Assembly: GCF_019703515.2 (NCBI RefSeq)
Contig: NC_059382.1
Coordinates: 14,549,001-14,613,000 of the forward strand
Reading direction: 5' to 3'
Length of the DNA: 64,000 nt
DNA from: Myxocyprinus asiaticus
Taxonomy: Eukaryota > Chordata > Actinopteri > Cypriniformes > Catostomidae
Made by a program: the position numbers and the translations under genes. Positions 47,301-64,000 of this stretch are shown piece by piece. Position 1 is the first letter of the stretch, and every line of letters starts with the position of its first letter. A model generated the notes under the pieces. That model searched no databases. It was not told where the DNA came from and saw only the letters and a list, made by a program, of their open reading frames with translations.

Positions 47301-47702
47301 CAAGCATCCAGTCTCAGTCTGCTCTGAATTCAGACCTCTGATGCTTAGATAGTCCACTGAACAGTGCTGTCTAGCCAGGATGTCTTTGTGCTTTTTCAGG
47401 TGGTCTTGCTTGCTGGTCTGTCCTGGTTTTGTTGCTGAGGCTGTTTCTTCCTGAACGCTTGGTAGCAAGTAGAGGAACGCCCTGCATGATTCTTCACCTC
47501 TTCCATTGAGCACATCCAGAAGAACTCGCATACACTCTCTCTCACCTTTGAGAGATGAACCTCTAATGAGGCTTAGGTCTTCCTCGGTCACTGCACCCAC
47601 GTTGAACAGCACGTCCAGAAGGCGCGTCAAGTGTTCGCTGTGGTTCTCCACGAGCTCCAAGCGCCGTTGTTGAATCTCTGCGCTACATGGCCCAACAGCC
47701 AT
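41384..47702 (-). CDS. CARD-NACHT-LRR NOD-like receptor (NLRC3/NOD-like), complete in seven exons
   Basis: Exons: 47702-45829, 43765-43343, 42513-42427, 42331-42248, 42154-42068, 41656-41573, 41477-41384; 2733 nt, 910 residues. Phase is continuous throughout. The 1.87-kb first exon encodes an N-terminal CARD-like helical region (about residues 8-85), a linker, then NACHT with Walker A GIAGSGKTT (about 198-206) and Walker B LLILDGLDE (about 269-277), followed by a winged-helix-like region. Exon 2 carries a helical segment with CHCLYEAQ, as in NLRC3. Exons 3-6 are 84 or 87 nt, each one leucine-rich repeat, the modular LRR layout of NOD1/NOD2/NLRC3. The last exon ends in KVCD. By family it should be a cytosolic innate immune sensor or regulator acting through CARD and NACHT oligomerisation; ligand unknown. 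The ATG at 47702 is chosen because the frame only extends upstream through a GTG. It could be nlrc3-like, a nod1/2 relative or a fish-specific member. Confidence 0.88.
42558..43295. mobile_element. TTAA-bounded MITE, family A-related
   Basis: Left AAAGGGATAGTTCACCC, right GGGTTGACTGTCCCTTTAA. Internal sequence is partly different from other copies. It fills most of the NLR intron between exons 2 and 3. Confidence 0.7.
43873..44465. mobile_element. TTAA-bounded MITE, family B, complete
   Basis: Left TTAAAGGAATGTTCCAGGTT, right GAACCCGGAATATTCCTTTAA. Shares its last TTAA with a second copy that follows directly. In the first NLR intron. Confidence 0.82.
44462..45004. mobile_element. TTAA-bounded MITE, family B, tandem neighbour
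   Basis: The right end GAACCCGGAATATTCCTTTAA is intact. The left end has lost most of the terminal repeat but keeps TTAA and the inner AGCTCAATC block. The pair could reflect one copy landing in the TTAA of the other. Confidence 0.7.
45116..45141. repeat. (ATT)n microsatellite
   Basis: About 26 bp of ATT units in the first NLR intron. Confidence 0.88.
45365..45631. mobile_element. TTAA-type MITE, family C, complete
   Basis: Left TTAAAGGTGCACTAAGTGA, right its complement TTACTGAGTGCACCTTTA. About 265 bp. First NLR intron. Confidence 0.78.
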
Positions 47703-48738
47703 CACTGCGAACACGCTGAGAACTTACTTTACAACGCTTCTTCTATATCTAATATGTTATCGGGGATAATCAAGGACCGGAATAGTCGTTCCATAAATAA
47801 TAAGGTAATAATAAACTAACTTACAGAGTCACACCCATCATTCTCAGGGGACGAACGCGTTCGCGCTGTTTTTCGATCTCAACAATGTAAGCACTTGCCT
47901 TAACCCGCATCTCGCGCAGAACACCTTGTCAGGTTAAAAGAAACGCGTCTCGAGACACCTGAGTTCTGTTATATTCGTTGCGCTGTATCTTGCTTTTTTT
48001 TTTTTTAGCGCAAAAACGCGTTCGGTCTGAACGGCCCCCGTATACCTCTGTGGAGTCTCAATTGATAGTAGTTGTTACCAACGAATGTGGAACTAGCCTT
48101 TGCGATATAGTACGCCTACTGTATCATAAACATAATGGATATCTTAGATATCACATATTGAGTATGTGTACAAACTATAGTACATTAATATACCATTAAA
48201 CTAATACAAAGTGTGTTTTAAAACACGACGAAAACCGATATTCTATGCGTTCATTGCGTTGTCTTCTGTCACCTGACATTGTTAGGCAATAGTAGAATTT
48301 AAGTATCTCCGCCCAGTGATCGCACTTCTCTGAATTTACTTCTTTATTGTAATCTCGGTTGGTTTCGGTTTGTTTCTCTCTAGGCTACTCATTACTTTAA
48401 AGCCCGCATGCTCATTTTCATACACGTTTCTGCAATTATTTCAGCTCTAACCTTAAAATAGAAATAATAATAATAATAATAATAATTATATATATATATA
48501 ATTTTTTTTTGTGTACAAAACTTTACATTAAAGTTCTAAACTTTCCCATTGACTTAAAAATTCAAATTGATAAAAAAAATCTAACTGCATCAATATCATA
48601 ATTTATTATTATTTGTTTTTGCCAAGAAATTTAACAGTAGGCAATAGGCATATTATTTTGCTGCCATGCAAGAGCAGGTATTGCATTTATGAAGTGCCAG
48701 TATAGTTTTAATTTCTGCCCTGCTGAAAAATAAACAGT
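47703..48738. other. 5' flank of the NLR gene
   Basis: CpG density is raised at 47845-48040, which may mark the promoter or an untranslated first exon. Two CAG acceptor-like sites lie just upstream of the chosen ATG. AT-rich simple sequence follows at 48455-48510. Confidence 0.35.
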
Positions 48739-49240
48739 TTAAAGGAATATTCCGGGTTCAATACAATTTAAGCTCAATCGACAGCATTTGTGGCACAAAG
48801 CTGATTACCACAAAAATGTATTTAGACTCATCCATCCTTTAATTAAAAATAAATAAAAATCGAGGTTACAGTGACGCAATTACAATTAAATTAAATGGGG
48901 TCAATTTTTGGAAGGTTTAAAGGCAGATAGGTGAAGCTTATAATTTTATAAAAAAGCTCTTCTGTAACACTTGTGTATTATTTGAGCTGTGAAGTTGTTT
49001 GCGGGATTACAGTGTTTACAACGTTGTCATGGCAACACAATTTTAAAATTGAATATAACAACGGATTGGACCCATTCACTTCCATTTTAAGTGCCTCACT
49101 GTAACCCAGATTTTTGCTTCTTTTAAAAAAGAAAAAGAAAATGAGGGACGAGTCGTAATTATTGTTTGTAATAATCAACATTATGCCACAAATGCTGACG
49201 ATTTAGTTTAAACTGTACAGAACCAGTTATTTTCCTTTAA
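48739..49240. mobile_element. TTAA-bounded MITE, family B
   Basis: Left TTAAAGGAATATTCCGGGTT, right decayed (GAACCAGTTATTTTCCTTTAA). Lies in the spacer between the NLR gene and the myo1c 3' end. Confidence 0.78.
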
Positions 49241-51290
49241 ACCAGCCTAAGTTGGTTTTAACTGGTCTCTCAGGCAGGCCTAGTAACATGAACAGCATAA
49301 ACCAGCAAAACATCTCAGGCTGGTTTTATTTATCTTTTTATTCCAGCGAGGCACTATAGAGATAAATAATAAAGAAAAATAAGATACCAAAGAAGAGATA
49401 CCAAAAGTAATGCACAGATGCCTATTATCAACAGTATGCAAGAAAAACAGAGAGCTGAGAAGTCCATGTTTTTAATCAGCTTTAATATGCTCAGATACAT
49501 TGTCAGTTTGCTTCCATCCAAATGACAGATTTCTTCCAGGTACTTACATTACACAAATAGTATAAAACAAAAATCACAAAGTGTGAATTACATCTAAATG
49601 CATTAAGAAACTTGTGGGCCAACAGTTTGTGTGGAGAGTATTGGGATACTTTTTATAAATGTCAAAAAAATATTTTATTTCTAAATACATTACATGCGGC
49701 ACTTATCCTTACAACAGCATTTAAATAGTATTCTTACAGGTTTTTTGTTGTTGTTTTGTTTAAAGCATATTTCCTCAGCTATGACACTAGCTATGGTAGG
49801 CACATGCTCAATATTTCACTGATGACTTAAAGGCTGATCGCTTGACATCAAGGCAACATCAAATAGTTGAGCTATGAATGGATTTTAGGTGCCTGAATAA
49901 TCCTATAGTGCAAGAAGAGGGTGTGGCAAATTGTAACTTTTGCTTCAAAAAAGTACATCTCTATTTTGTTTGTGAACAGTAATATAGAAGTGCTTTGTTA
50001 CATTTTATCTACATATACACAAACCTGCCTCAGTGACATAAACATACTGTAGATAACATACAACTTCCCCTATAATTAAGGCTATCAACACCTCCCAATA
50101 GTTGACTGATTTTGAAAGCCTTTCTGCTTTGCCACGAGGTTAAAGCAGTGCTAATGCAAGACATTGGCACTAATAGGAGATTATTGTGTCCAGTGTATTA
50201 GGAGGACAAAGCCTGAGTAATTCACCTCTAGTGTATGAGGAAAGACCATTCTCAAAATCAAACCTTTTGTCCATCACTGGATTTCTTCCCATTTCTACAG
50301 GAATTGCTAACACTTTTCTCATCACAGAACATCAGAGATACTCCCAAATGTGATCTACTTAAATAGTACATTTTGAGGCACAGTTTTGGGGCTTGGCAAA
50401 GAGATTTTTGCTGATCTATGTATCTCCAGTCCTGCTTGCTGCCCCTATTTAACTCTCTGTATTGGTTTATCAAATTGCAGCATTATACAGGGTAATAAAT
50501 GATGAATGAATCACAATGTAAATAGATGGGGTTGGTTCACAAGCATATCTACTGTAACTGGATGCCGAGTGATCACTTTTTTCCATCTAGATCTCTTTAA
50601 GATCTCTTCAAGGAACCTACTTGTACATGACACGCTCCCTCAATGCACATGGTGTACACTCTCTAAAACTCAAACCAACTTTTACTTTCCTCTTGAACAC
50701 ACCAACCTATATTAATAACTTATTAGGCCTGTAAGCAATATTGTACGGAACAGATTCATACATCTTTTTGAAGTCATCTTCTCCATAGCAACAAAAAGTA
50801 AATAATACCTTTCCTATGAACTTTATTATTACACAAGTAAAAGTGTATTGGAAGTTCTGAGTAGGTTTGTATAACTTTATTCCTAGAAAAGTAATCATGG
50901 GTGAACGAAAATATAACCATAACTAATAACTACTCATTATGGACCCTGGTTTTCCTTGTAAATGTGGCTGAGGTCACCTTCTCTAATGACAAATCTATAT
51001 TCTACAAATAATCTAGATAGAGACAGAGTGCAGGAAATATGCACATATATATTGTTATTTCTTGGCTTCAAAAATCTAAAAATCATAATATTCATATAAC
51101 AGTATTATTCCCCAAAAACATAAATAAGTTTGCTAGACTTTCACAACTGAAAGTAGAGGCCTTTGGTGCAGCTGGCTGGCATCTGATTGGCAGAGAGAAG
51201 CTTTGCCTGTAGTCATGTGATTAATGAACTAAGGAACATATCAGAAAGATCTTGTGAGAACACAGGAAGTTCTTGGGCATGACTCGTCCA
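49241..51290 (-). other. Probable myo1c 3' UTR and downstream spacer
   Basis: Sequence between the myo1c stop codon and the repeat that ends at 49240. It is AT-rich with no convincing coding region on either strand. Minus-strand AATAAA candidates lie near 50822 and 50877, roughly 410-470 nt past the stop. Nothing else was recognised. Confidence 0.4.
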
Positions 51291-63459
<12,169 letters not shown>

Positions 63460-64000
63460 CTGGTCACAGTGAGTCAACGGAGTGAGGAATAAGAAAGAGA
63501 CAGGCAGTGAGAAATCAGCGAGAACACAAGTCCCAGTGTTCAGGTCTGGCCAGGCAGTGACAATGTGGGAGAAGGTAGCAGTCAACAATGCAAGCAAACA
63601 ACTAAACAACAGCAGCCCACCCACTCTCAGCCAATGGGGTTCTGCAGAGTGGGTGTCAGGGCATTCCTCACAGTGTGGGTGACAAGCAGATTCTCAATCT
63701 CATGGACAGAGGCCAAGTTTCTTAGGTTTATGTAGAAGTACTGCTATGAATGTGGATTTGAGGTGCCTGATTCACAAAAAATCATTCTTTTGAATTGGAT
63801 ATGAATTGGATGATTAGGTCAAAACGATTCACAATGTTTGTAAATCACTAAACTGTAAGAGAGAACTTTGTATGAGAGTAAAAATGTGTGGTGAATGACA
63901 TGTAGGGACCATAAAAAAGCACAACTGTCTGTACAGTATATCTGCTTGTCTGACCAATGGGAGAGTGCTTGGGAAACCTGTTTGAAAACAGTGACGCAGA
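63460..64000. other. myo1c intron at the right edge
   Basis: No further myo1c exon was recognised before the window ends, so the upstream motor exons lie outside. Confidence 0.5.

Overview
The window looks like nuclear DNA of a ray-finned fish, most likely a cyprinid or close relative. Reasons: short intron-split exons with GT/AG borders, many TTAA-bounded miniature elements, Tc1-like transposons, an L1-like LINE, a DIRS-type retroelement and long dinucleotide repeats. The species assignment rests on recall of repeat types, not on a search. There is no bacterial-style operon, no CRISPR array and no tRNA or rRNA gene that I could recognise.

Three protein-coding genes lie head to tail on the minus strand. 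(1) slc43a2, an LAT4-type transporter of large neutral amino acids, runs from 36963 down to 3860. I could join 13 coding exons in frame into 570 residues. (2) An NLR immune-receptor gene (CARD-NACHT-LRR, closest to NLRC3/NOD by eye) runs from 47702 down to 41384 in seven coding exons, 910 residues. (3) The 3' part of myo1c, an unconventional class I myosin, enters at the right edge. Fifteen exons from 63459 down to 51291 give the last 464 residues: end of the motor, IQ neck and TH1 tail. Every exon border was placed by eye, and the reading phase is continuous across all junctions.

The rest is mostly transposon-derived. Intron 4 of slc43a2 holds a Tc1-like element (23796-31359) split by a near full-length L1-like LINE (24499-30430) flanked by a perfect 16-bp target duplication. 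Intron 7 of slc43a2 holds a second, 5'-truncated LINE copy of the same family inside another Tc1-type fold-back element (11834-14676). The myo1c intron at 56617-60840 holds a degraded DIRS element (about 57505-60110) nested in a hAT-like non-autonomous element (57058-60824). Introns and spacers also carry three families of TTAA-ended MITEs, another Tc1-type MITE inside a (TA)n tract, a minisatellite, and long microsatellites.

I see no undescribed multi-gene system. The strongest items for a second look are the two nested insertions with readable junctions, the DIRS remnant with inverted repeats and an internal complementary region, and the CARD-NLR placed between slc43a2 and myo1c.
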